Source: Leptothrix cholodnii SP-6
Lineage (GTDB): Bacteria; Pseudomonadota; Gammaproteobacteria; Burkholderiales; Burkholderiaceae_C
NCBI RefSeq assembly: GCF_000019785.1
Contig: NC_010524.1
Span: forward strand, 3,212,001-3,276,000
Reading direction: 5' to 3'
DNA: 64,000 nt
In this document: in pieces, positions 45,925-53,809 of the stretch
How the letters are laid out: each line of letters begins with the position of its first letter
Position numbering within the stretch: the first letter of the stretch is position 1
Position numbers and translations under genes: made by a program
Notes under the pieces: generated by a model
Told to the model about the DNA's origin: nothing
Database searches by the model: none
Seen by the model: the letters and a program-made list of their open reading frames with translations, nothing else

Positions 45925-46560
45925 ATGAGCGAACTGGTCCTGTACACGAACCCGCAGTCACGCGGTCGCATCGCCCACTGGATGATCGAGGAAACCGGCC
46001 TGCCCTACCGCACCGAATGGGTCGCTTACGGCCCGCCGATGAAGGGCCAGCCCTACCGCTCGATCAACCCGATGGGCAAGGTGCCGGCGCTGCAGGACGG
46101 CAGCGCGGTGGTGACCGAAGCCGCCGCGATCTGTGCCTGGTTGGCCGAACGCAACCCCGAAGCCGCACTCGCCCCGCCGATCGGCAGCCCGGTGCGCGCC
46201 GCCTATTACCGCTGGCTGTTCTTCGCCGCCGGCCCGCTGGAGCAGGCCACCACCGCCCGCGCGATGGGCTGGCAGGTGCCCGAAGGCCGCAACGGCATGG
46301 TCGGTTTCGGCTGCTACGAGGACACCCTGAACGCGCTGGAATCGGCGCTGCAGCCTGGCCCCTGGATCTGCGGCGAACCGTTCACCGCCGCCGACGTCTA
46401 CATCGGCTCGGCGCTCGGTTGGGGAATGATGTTCGGCACCATCGACAAGCGGCCGGCGTTCGAGGCCTATGTGACGCGGGCGCGGGCTCGGCCGGCCTGG
46501 TTGCGGGCGGAGGCGTTGAATGCGGCGCGGTTGAAGGAAACAGAGGCCGCCAAGCACTGA
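45925..46560 (+). CDS. Glutathione S-transferase family protein
   Basis: A 211-residue GST. The thioredoxin-like N-terminal domain has LVLYTNPQSRGRIAHWMIEE (Ser-Arg near residue 12 as glutathione-activating site), NPMGKVPALQDG and VVTEAAAICAWLAE; the helical C-terminal domain has PGPWICGEPFTAADVYIGSA. The substrate is not predictable. ATG at 45925. The downstream gene is the NERD-helicase, 141 bp away. Confidence 0.92.
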   Translation: MSELVLYTNPQSRGRIAHWMIEETGLPYRTEWVAYGPPMKGQPYRSINPMGKVPALQDGSAVVTEAAAICAWLAERNPEAALAPPIGSPVRAAYYRWLFFAAGPLEQATTARAMGWQVPEGRNGMVGFGCYEDTLNALESALQPGPWICGEPFTAADVYIGSALGWGMMFGTIDKRPAFEAYVTRARARPAWLRAEALNAARLKETEAAKH

Positions 46561-46701
46561 AGGCAAGGCCGGACGGGGCGTTATTGCACCTCAGCGTGCC
46601 CCTGCTGCCGTGAGAACTGCTCGCTCGATGGCAAGGAACGATGGCGCACACACCGTACGATCGAATTTTCCGCTTTCGGGCGGTTTTGATCAGGGTGCTG
46701 C

Positions 46702-48579
46702 ATGGCCATCTTCCCGCAGGGATTGACGAACATCTCGCAACGCTGCCGCAACACCGAAGACGGTGGCGCCGAGCGGCGCGTGCTGGTGCAGCTGCAACTC
46801 TGCCTCGAAGACGACTACCTCGTCTGGCACAACATCCCGGTCGGGACGAAGGGGCGACAGCCCGATTTCGTGATCCTGCACCCGGGCCGCGGGCTGCTGG
46901 TCCTGGAGGTCAAGGGCTGGCGCGCCGGCAGCCTGCGCAACGCCACGCGCAACGACATCAGCCTGGCGACGCAGCGCGGCCTCGTGAACTGCATCCACCC
47001 GGAGCTGCAGGCACGCGGCTACGCCACCGAGCTGGTCAACCAGATGCAGCGCGACCCGGGCCTGTGCCATGCCGAAGGCCGCTGGGCCAACAAGCTGATC
47101 ACGCCCTACGGCTGGGGCTCGGTGCTGGCCAACATCGAGCGCAAGAAGATCACCGACGAAGCCTGGGACGAGATCTTTGCGGTCTCGCGCACGCTGACGC
47201 GCGAAGACCTCGATGAGAGCGTCGACCCGGGCGCCTTCCAGGACCGGCTCTGGGGCATGTTCACCGTCAACGTCAAGCACACGCTGACCCTGCCGCAGCG
47301 TGACCGCGTGCGCTGGCACCTGTTTCCCGAGATCCGCATCCAGACCCAGGCCTCGCTGCTCGACGAGGCCGACGAGACGCCGGCCCCCTCGCCCGCCGAC
47401 GAACTGCTGCAGGTGATGGACCTGCAGCAGGAAACGCTGGCCCGGTCGCTCGGCGACGGCCACCGCGTCGTGCACGGCGTGGCGGGCTCGGGCAAGACGA
47501 TGCTGCTGGTCTACCGCGCCATGCAGCTGGCGGCGGCGGCCAAGCCGGAGCGGCCGATCCTGGTGCTTTGCTACAACCGGCCGCTCTCGGCCCGCATCGA
47601 CGCCCTGCTGCGCCAGCGTGGCGTCGACGAACGGGTGCAGGTGCGCACCTTCCACAGCTGGTGCGAGGAGATGGTGCGCGCCTACCAGCTGGCGGTGCCG
47701 GTGCACCGGCAGGACCGCAACTACTGCGACGCGATGGTCGACACCGTCATCCAGGCCATCGATCACGGCCGCGTGCCGCGGGCCCAGTACTGCGCGCTGA
47801 TGATCGACGAGGCGCATGATTTCGAGGACGCCTGGCTGCGGCTGGCGCCCCAGCTGATCGACCCCGACACCCGCTCGCTGCTGGTGCTCTACGACGACGC
47901 GCAGTCGATCTACCGCAAGCCGCGCCGCAACTTCAGCTTCGCCAGCGTCGGCATCGAGGCGCGCGGGCGCACCAGCGTGCTCAAGGTCAACTACCGCAAC
48001 ACCAGCGAGGTGCTGGCCCTGGCCACGCGCACGGCCGGCCAGTTGCTGAGCGGCGCCAACCCCGGCGCCGACGACGAGATCGCCCACCTCGCGCCGATGG
48101 CCGGCGGCCGCCGCGGCCCGGTGCCCGAGCTGATGCGGGCCCGCAGCGCCCGCGAAGAAGCCGACCTGATCGCCGAGCGCCTGGGCGATGCGCTGGCCGA
48201 CGGCGTGCATCCGAGCGACATCGGCATCCTGGCGCGCCGCCACGATCTGCTCGATGCGGTCGAGGCCGCGCTGCGCGAGCGTGGCATCGCGTCGCAGCGG
48301 CTCAAGGGCCCGCAAGGCCGGGCCTGGGCGGCCGACAGCATCAAGCTGACCACCTTGCATGCATCGAAAGGCCTCGAGTTCCACACCGTGGCCATCGTCG
48401 GCCTGCAGGCCGTGCCCGACGCACGCCAGGCCGCCGACGAAGAGTGGCGGCTGCTGTACGTGGCGATGACGCGGGCGACCCACCGGCTGGTGCTGTCGGG
48501 CTGCGGCGACTCGTTGGCCGTCAAGCGGGTCGGCGAGGCGTTGAGCCAGTTGGGGCAGGCGTTTCAGGAAGCGGCTTGA
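46702..48579 (+). CDS. NERD nuclease domain - UvrD/Rep-like helicase fusion
   Basis: A 625-residue fusion. The N-terminal NERD domain (about 15-130) has a PD-(D/E)xK-like core: QPDFVIL with Asp55 and LLVLEVKGW with Glu69 and Lys71. The C-terminal superfamily-1 helicase has VAGSGKTML (Walker A, near 262), MIDEAHDFEDAW (near 368), KVNYRNTSEVL, LTTLHASKGLEFHTV (near 550) and LYVAMTRATHRLVL (near 588). Such proteins process DNA or RNA ends, and NERD helicases recur in defence loci. It is convergent with the broken fic gene, 19 bp between stops. A role in DNA repair remains possible. Confidence 0.88.
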   Translation: MAIFPQGLTNISQRCRNTEDGGAERRVLVQLQLCLEDDYLVWHNIPVGTKGRQPDFVILHPGRGLLVLEVKGWRAGSLRNATRNDISLATQRGLVNCIHPELQARGYATELVNQMQRDPGLCHAEGRWANKLITPYGWGSVLANIERKKITDEAWDEIFAVSRTLTREDLDESVDPGAFQDRLWGMFTVNVKHTLTLPQRDRVRWHLFPEIRIQTQASLLDEADETPAPSPADELLQVMDLQQETLARSLGDGHRVVHGVAGSGKTMLLVYRAMQLAAAAKPERPILVLCYNRPLSARIDALLRQRGVDERVQVRTFHSWCEEMVRAYQLAVPVHRQDRNYCDAMVDTVIQAIDHGRVPRAQYCALMIDEAHDFEDAWLRLAPQLIDPDTRSLLVLYDDAQSIYRKPRRNFSFASVGIEARGRTSVLKVNYRNTSEVLALATRTAGQLLSGANPGADDEIAHLAPMAGGRRGPVPELMRARSAREEADLIAERLGDALADGVHPSDIGILARRHDLLDAVEAALRERGIASQRLKGPQGRAWAADSIKLTTLHASKGLEFHTVAIVGLQAVPDARQAADEEWRLLYVAMTRATHRLVLSGCGDSLAVKRVGEALSQLGQAFQEAA

Positions 48580-48598
48580 GGGCGCGCTCGGCGATGGC

Positions 48599-50065
48599 TC
48601 AGGCCACCAGATGCCGCCTGACCACCTCTTCGATGAAATCGAAAGCGGCTTGCGGCACCACGTCGGCGAACTGCTTGCGGCGATGGATCGACACCGTGCC
48701 CTGATGCTGGAAGGCGCCGAGCAACAAGGTGGCCAAGGCGTTGGCGCGCAGGTCGAAGCGGTTGTTGACCTCCTGGTAGGCCCGGTCGTAGGCCACCAGA
48801 AACCGGGTTTCCTCGCGCAGGTCTTTTTGCAGCGCCTGCTCGGTCATGTCGAGCACGAACTCCACGCAGGCGGTGGCGTCCCAGTAGCGGTAAAGGCTGT
48901 CGTCACTCAGGCACTGGAACGCGTACTGGCCCTGATCGATCCAGGTCACGTTCCAGAAGGCCCGTAGCGGTTTCGAAAACCCCTGCAAAACCCGCAGGTA
49001 CTCGGCCTCGTGGCGCTTCATCGCGATCGACACCGGCAGCACGAAGCCTGGGGGCAAACGTCCCGACTGGCCCAGGACGTGGTGCACCAGGAATCGCGAG
49101 AGTCGCCCGTTGCCGTCCATGAAGGGGTGGATGAAGACGAAGCCGAAACACGCCAGCGCCGCCATCACCAACGGGTCGGCGTGATGCGGGCCGTCGACCA
49201 TGGCCAGCCATTCGCGCATCAGAGCATCCACCGCTTCCGGCGGTGGCGGCACATAGGTCACACCTGCGGCGCCACGGGCCGCGCCGCGCAGCCAGTTCTG
49301 CTCGGTGCGGTATTGCTGGGCGTGTTCCAGGGGATTGGTGATGACCGAGTTCTGCCATTGCACCAGCACGTCTTCGCTGAGTGCCGGGCCCTCTCCAGCC
49401 TGTTGCAACAACGCGGCAAACGCCTGCGCCTTGTCAGCGGTCGGCGCCTCACGTTCGATGGCGAAGGAGCTTTCCGTCTCGCCAAGATAGGCCCAGGTCA
49501 GCGCGCGGTCGAGCATATCCGGTCCGATCTCATGCGCGAACTGGCGGGCCTGTCCCAGCAGGTCGGCGGCCAGCAGGCGCTCGATGACCGGTGTGCGGCG
49601 CACGGCCGGGCAATAACGCAAGGAACCCAGGCCATTGAACGCCACCCGCTAGCGGGGATCGCGCCGTGCAGGCCCGGTGAGGTACAGGGCGGGGTCGAAC
49701 AGCTCGACGGTGTTGCCACGTGGCGCCACGCCCTCCAGCACGCGGCCGGTGAATTGCTCCCACAGGTAACCCGCCTTGCGCACGAATTGGCCGCTGGGGG
49801 TGGCGGCAAGAGCCTGGCTCAGGCGGTCGGCGCTCACATGCGGTAGCGCATGGCGCAGCACCAGCAAGTCGGTGCCCTCGTGCTTGAGCGCAAAGAGCAG
49901 GTGTTCGAGCACGTCATCGGACTGCGGCGCCACACCGGGCGGCACCGCCAGGGTGCCGTCTGCACCGGGCGCCACGCGGATCACCGGCTGGACGGTGGCG
50001 GGGCGGGGCCGAGGCGGGATCGGCAACTGCAGATGCGCTCTCAGATGGTCGTAGCCGATCACCAT
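48599..50065 (-). pseudogene. fic: Fic-family protein gene interrupted by an in-frame amber codon
   Basis: The full frame would encode 488 residues. The upstream piece (50065 to 49649) begins MVIGYDHLRAHLQLPIPPRP and ends in ARRDPR at TAG 49651-49649. Reading continues in the same frame as RVAFNGLGSLRYCPAVRRTP through a complete Fic core with HPFMDGNGRLSRFL (His313 of the full frame) and an inhibitory-helix-like SSFAIER, ending at 48599. TAG probably replaced a Trp codon (TGG). The downstream piece could still be translated from GTG 49645 (348 residues). Fic enzymes AMPylate target proteins; this one may be inactive, truncated or read through. Confidence 0.85.
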
Positions 50066-50157
50066 GATTTTGGGTTGCCGCTCAGGATTTTTGATGAATC
50101 GGCCGATTCCAGCACTTTTTCAGGTTGGCTGTCTGGCATGACAAGAAGATGCCCCGT

Positions 50158-51351
50158 TCACCCCGGATTGCAGTCTGGCGGCGAAACCCACGAGGCGGAC
50201 GGCTTGGTGAGCTTCAGATCGGCCGCCAGGATCGAGAGCCCGACGCGGTTGGCGCCCACCCGGCCTTCGAGCGTGTTCACGCTGACGATGTAATCGTCGA
50301 GCGCCCCCAGCCCGACGGCATTCGGAAACAGCCAGGCGATCACACGGGTGGCGCCGCTGCCGGGCTCGGTCGTCACCAGCGTCATCCAGAACCAGTCGGG
50401 CGTGCGGATGCCGTGCGAGGCCAGGAACAGGTCGTTGGCGGTGTCGTCGTAGACCACGCCGCCGGCGACCTGCACCGGCGCCAGGTCGCGATGGCACTCG
50501 GCGATGGTTTCGGCATCGGCCCAGAGGCCCTGGTTGAACGCCGAGCGCTGCGGCACGATGTTGGTCATGTGGAAGGTCTCGGCGATCAGCGCGTCGGACG
50601 CGTCCATGTGGTTGGCCGGGACCAGGTGGCCGCGGTCCCAGCCCGTCGACACGCTGGCGTAGCTGGCGGCGCTGAGCTGCTGGCCGCAGCCGGACGGCAA
50701 CTGGGGGTCGCCGAGCGTGAACGTGGTCGGCCGCGCGGCGCTGCCGGTGTCGACCGCGAGCGTGTAGCCGTAGCGCAAGGCGGTGTGGGCGTCGCAGTCG
50801 TACAGCAACTCGAAGGTGCCGTGATTCAGCGTGACGAGGCGGTTGCCCGCGCCGGCCTGCAGCGTGAGCGGCTCGACCGTGCTGTGGCCGGCGCCGTCGG
50901 ACACCATGAGCTCGACGCGATAGTCGCCCGCCACATCGGGCACCAGCGTGGCGAGTGCGCTGGCGGCATCGGCGAGTACTGCCTGGCTGCCGGCCGGGCG
51001 CTGCACGAGGGCCCAGGCGTAGGTGAGCAGGTCGCCGTCGGCATCGCGGCTGGCGCTGGCGTCCAGGCGCAGCGGGGTGTCGACGGCGGGTGCCACGTTG
51101 CCGAGCACGGCCAGCGCGGCTTGCGGCGCGGTGTTGGTGGCGGTCGAGGGCGGCGTCGAGCCTGAATCGCCACCGCCGCCGCAGGCGGACAGGCCGATGA
51201 CGATCAGGAACATGACCGCCCTCGCGGCCGACCGCGATCGAGCCAGCCTGGCAACAAGAATCGCTTTGAAAGCGATCTTGAGTCGATCTGATGGGCCTGA
51301 CCGGCTGTCAAGGCGGCTGCAGCGGTGGTTCAGCAGCGGCAGCTCACTCAT
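50158..51351 (-). CDS. Secreted DNA/RNA non-specific endonuclease lipoprotein with PKD-like domain
   Basis: Up to 397 residues from ATG 51351. A lipoprotein signal is visible (MFLIVIGLSACGGGG, Met at 51213), and 51213 is an alternative start giving 351 residues. A PKD-like domain follows (RLDASASRDADGDLLTYAWA), then the endonuclease domain with the beta-beta-alpha-metal motif STGWDRGHLVPANHMD and HMTNIVPQRSAFNQG, the His and Asn of the NucA/EndA family. It should cut extracellular or periplasmic DNA/RNA, for nutrition or as a barrier. The 5' end overlaps the yoeB stop if 51351 is used. Confidence 0.85.
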   Translation of the reverse strand: MSELPLLNHRCSRLDSRSGPSDRLKIAFKAILVARLARSRSAARAVMFLIVIGLSACGGGGDSGSTPPSTATNTAPQAALAVLGNVAPAVDTPLRLDASASRDADGDLLTYAWALVQRPAGSQAVLADAASALATLVPDVAGDYRVELMVSDGAGHSTVEPLTLQAGAGNRLVTLNHGTFELLYDCDAHTALRYGYTLAVDTGSAARPTTFTLGDPQLPSGCGQQLSAASYASVSTGWDRGHLVPANHMDASDALIAETFHMTNIVPQRSAFNQGLWADAETIAECHRDLAPVQVAGGVVYDDTANDLFLASHGIRTPDWFWMTLVTTEPGSGATRVIAWLFPNAVGLGALDDYIVSVNTLEGRVGANRVGLSILAADLKLTKPSASWVSPPDCNPG

Positions 51352-51607
51352 AGTGGCTCCACATCCGAAGCACCCGAACCACGCGTTCTTCCACGAACAC
51401 CTCGTACACCAGCCGGTGCTGGATGTTGATCCGACGTGAGTACGCGCCGGCCAGATCGCCGACCAGTTTTTCATAGGGGGGCGGGTTCTGAAAGGGATCG
51501 TTGGCCATGACAGCCAGCAGCTCTTCGGCCTTGGGCTTCAAGCCGGCGGCCAGCAGTTTCCTGGCGTCTTTCTGCGCGTGTTTGGCGAACACCAGTTTCC
51601 AGTTCAC
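51344..51607 (-). CDS. yoeB: Type II toxin YoeB (Txe/YoeB family)
   Basis: An 87-residue RelE-superfamily endoribonuclease that cuts mRNA at the ribosome. NWKLVFAKHAQKDARKLLAA, YEKLVGDLAGAYSRRINIQH and the C-terminal VLRMWSHYE (Tyr as in YoeB) are characteristic. The GTG at 51607 overlaps the yefM stop as GTGA and gives the usual N-terminus; a GTG one codon earlier is possible. Its neutraliser is the adjacent antitoxin. Confidence 0.94.
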   Translation of the reverse strand: MNWKLVFAKHAQKDARKLLAAGLKPKAEELLAVMANDPFQNPPPYEKLVGDLAGAYSRRINIQHRLVYEVFVEERVVRVLRMWSHYE

Positions 51608-51846
51608 CACTCGAGACTTTCAGCGCTGTCTGCCAGCGGCTCGGCCATGCCTTCCTTGATGGATTCGCGCATGCCGGGAACCGACAGCAGATAGAGCGTC
51701 TCCTGGATCGCCTGCCAGTCGTCGGCCGAGACGAGCACGGCGCTCGTTCGCTTGCCGGCGATGTGGATGGGTTGGTGCGACGCAGCGGTTTCGTCGATCA
51801 GGCGATAGAGGTTGGCGCGCGCTTGGCTGGCGGTGAGGGTCGTCAT
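51604..51846 (-). CDS. yefM: Type II antitoxin YefM (Phd/YefM family)
   Basis: An 80-residue antitoxin. TLTASQARANLYRLIDETAA is the Phd/YefM DNA-binding N-terminus, and SADDWQAIQETLYLLSVPGM leads into an acidic C-terminus (EPLADSAESLEW) that should bind YoeB. ATG at 51846 gives the standard length. Overlaps yoeB by four bases. Two palindromes directly upstream are the likely autoregulatory operators. Confidence 0.94.
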   Translation of the reverse strand: MTTLTASQARANLYRLIDETAASHQPIHIAGKRTSAVLVSADDWQAIQETLYLLSVPGMRESIKEGMAEPLADSAESLEW

Positions 51847-51864
51847 GGTGAACTCCAAAACATA

Positions 51865-51886
51865 AAGCGTACGCTTAGTCGTACGT
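51865..51886. promoter_or_regulatory. Paired palindromic operator of yefM-yoeB
   Basis: AAGCGTACGCTT (51865-51876) is a perfect 12-bp palindrome. A second, shorter CGTACG (51880-51885) follows. The two GTAC cores are 12 bp apart centre to centre, the same long-plus-short layout and spacing known for the E. coli yefM operator, whose core is TGTACA. It lies 19-40 bp upstream of the antitoxin start. Confidence 0.75.
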
Positions 51887-51988
51887 TTTGTCGACAAACC
51901 CGGCTGACACCTTCTGCACGCCAGCCTCTTGCCGAGCTTGTCAGAATCACCCATCCCGCCCCCAGATTCATCCTGCCCCAGGCCGCCC

Positions 51989-53809
51989 ATGGACACCCGC
52001 ACCGCATCGATCCGACAACGCCTCACCGAACTGCGCGAGGCACTCACCCGCCACGGCCTTGGGGCGCTGCTGCTGCCCTCGGCCGACCCGCATCTGAGCG
52101 AATACCTGCCCGAGCGCTGGCAGGGCCGGGTGCGCTATTCGGGCTTCACCGGCTCGATGGGCACGCTGGTGGTGACGACCGAGCGGGCCGTCGTGTTTGC
52201 CGACAGCCGCTACTGGGTGCAGGCCGAGGCCGAGCTGGCGGGCACCGGCGTGGAGCTGTTCAAGATCCCGACCGGCGCGGCCACGCATCACCTGAACTGG
52301 CTGGCCGAGAACCTGCCGCGCGGCGCCACGCTGGCGGTCGACGGCGCGGTGCTCGGGCTGGCGAGCGCCAAGGCGCTGGCCGACACGCTGGCGGCCAAGG
52401 GCATCGTGCTGCGCACCGATCTGGATCTGCTCGACGAGGTCTGGGCCGACCGCCCCGCCCTGCCCACCGCGCCGGTCTACGAACACCGCGCGCCGCACGC
52501 CGCCGTGAGCCGCGCGGCCAAGCTGGCCAACGTGCGGCAGGCGATGCTGCAGCACGGCGCGAGCCACCACTTCGTCTCGACGGTCGACGACATCGCCTGG
52601 ATCACCAACCTGCGCGGCGCGGACGTCGACTACAACCCGGTGTTCCTCGCGCACCTGCTGATCGGTGCCGAGCGCGCCACGCTGTTCGTCGGCGCCGGCA
52701 AGGTCGATGGCGACGTCGCTGCGGCGCTGGCCGCCGACAACATCACGCTCGCGCCCTACGACGCCGCGTCGAGCCATCTGGCGCATCTGCCGGCCCACGC
52801 GGTGCTGCTGGTCGACCCGCGCCGCATCACGCTCGGCTTCCGCCAGGCGGTGCCGGCGGCGGTGAAGGTGATCGAGGCGATCAACCCGAGCACGCTGGCC
52901 AAGAGCCGCAAGACGGCCGACGAGGCCGCCTTCATCCGCCGCGCGATGGAGGTGGACGGCGCCGCGATGTGCGCGTTCTACGCCTGGTTCGAGGCCGCAC
53001 TGGGCCGCGAGGCGATCACCGAGCTGACGATCGACGAACGCCTGAGCGCCGAGCGCACCAGGCAGCCCGATTACGTTTCGCTGAGCTTCCCGACCATCGC
53101 CGGCTTCAACGCCAACGGCGCGATGCCGCACTACCGCGCCACCGACGAATCGCATGCGGTGATCTCGACGCCACACGGCCTGGCCGCCGAGGGCCTGCTG
53201 CTGATCGACTCGGGCGCGCAGTACCTGGGCGGCACCACCGACATCACGCGGGTCTGGCCGATCGGCATGCCGAGCGCGGCGCAGAAGGCCGACTACACGC
53301 GGGTGCTCAAGGGCACGCTGGCCTTGAGCCGCACGCGTTTTCCGCTCGGCACGCTGGCGCCGATGCTCGACTCGATCGCGCGCGCGCCGCTGTGGGAGGC
53401 CGGGCTCAACTACGGCCACGGTACCGGCCACGGCGTGGGCTATTTCCTCAACGTGCATGAGGGGCCGCAGAGCATCTCGCCGGCCATCCCCGAGCCGCAG
53501 ATGGCGATGCAGCCGGGCATGGTGACGTCGATCGAGCCGGGCCTCTACCGCCCCGGGCGCTGGGGCATCCGGATCGAGAACCTGGTGCTGAACGTGGCGT
53601 CAGCGGCGGGCGACGAGTTCGGCGAGTTCCTCGAATTCGAGACCCTCACGCTGTGCCCGATCGACACCCGCTGCATCGACTTCAGCTTGCTGCGCGATGA
53701 CGAGCGGGCTTGCCTCAACGCCTATCACGCCGAGGTGCGACGCCGGCTGGCGCCGCGGGTGACGGGCGCGGCGCGCGACTGGCTCGAAGCGCGCACGCAG
53801 CCGATCTAG
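51989..53809 (+). CDS. M24B aminopeptidase P (Xaa-Pro aminopeptidase), three-domain form
   Basis: A 606-residue metallopeptidase removing N-terminal residues before proline. Two creatinase-like N-terminal domains (about 5-310; LLLPSADPHLSEYLPERW, TVDDIAWITNLRG) precede the pita-bread catalytic domain. Metal ligands are visible in LIDSGAQYLGGTTDITRVWP (two Asp), HGTGHGVGYFLNVHEGP (His), SIEPGLYRPGRWGIRIENLV (two Glu). The length and three-domain form resemble cytosolic XPNPEP1-type enzymes. ATG at 51989. It ends with a 4-bp overlap with the convergent receptor gene. Confidence 0.93.
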   Translation: MDTRTASIRQRLTELREALTRHGLGALLLPSADPHLSEYLPERWQGRVRYSGFTGSMGTLVVTTERAVVFADSRYWVQAEAELAGTGVELFKIPTGAATHHLNWLAENLPRGATLAVDGAVLGLASAKALADTLAAKGIVLRTDLDLLDEVWADRPALPTAPVYEHRAPHAAVSRAAKLANVRQAMLQHGASHHFVSTVDDIAWITNLRGADVDYNPVFLAHLLIGAERATLFVGAGKVDGDVAAALAADNITLAPYDAASSHLAHLPAHAVLLVDPRRITLGFRQAVPAAVKVIEAINPSTLAKSRKTADEAAFIRRAMEVDGAAMCAFYAWFEAALGREAITELTIDERLSAERTRQPDYVSLSFPTIAGFNANGAMPHYRATDESHAVISTPHGLAAEGLLLIDSGAQYLGGTTDITRVWPIGMPSAAQKADYTRVLKGTLALSRTRFPLGTLAPMLDSIARAPLWEAGLNYGHGTGHGVGYFLNVHEGPQSISPAIPEPQMAMQPGMVTSIEPGLYRPGRWGIRIENLVLNVASAAGDEFGEFLEFETLTLCPIDTRCIDFSLLRDDERACLNAYHAEVRRRLAPRVTGAARDWLEARTQPI

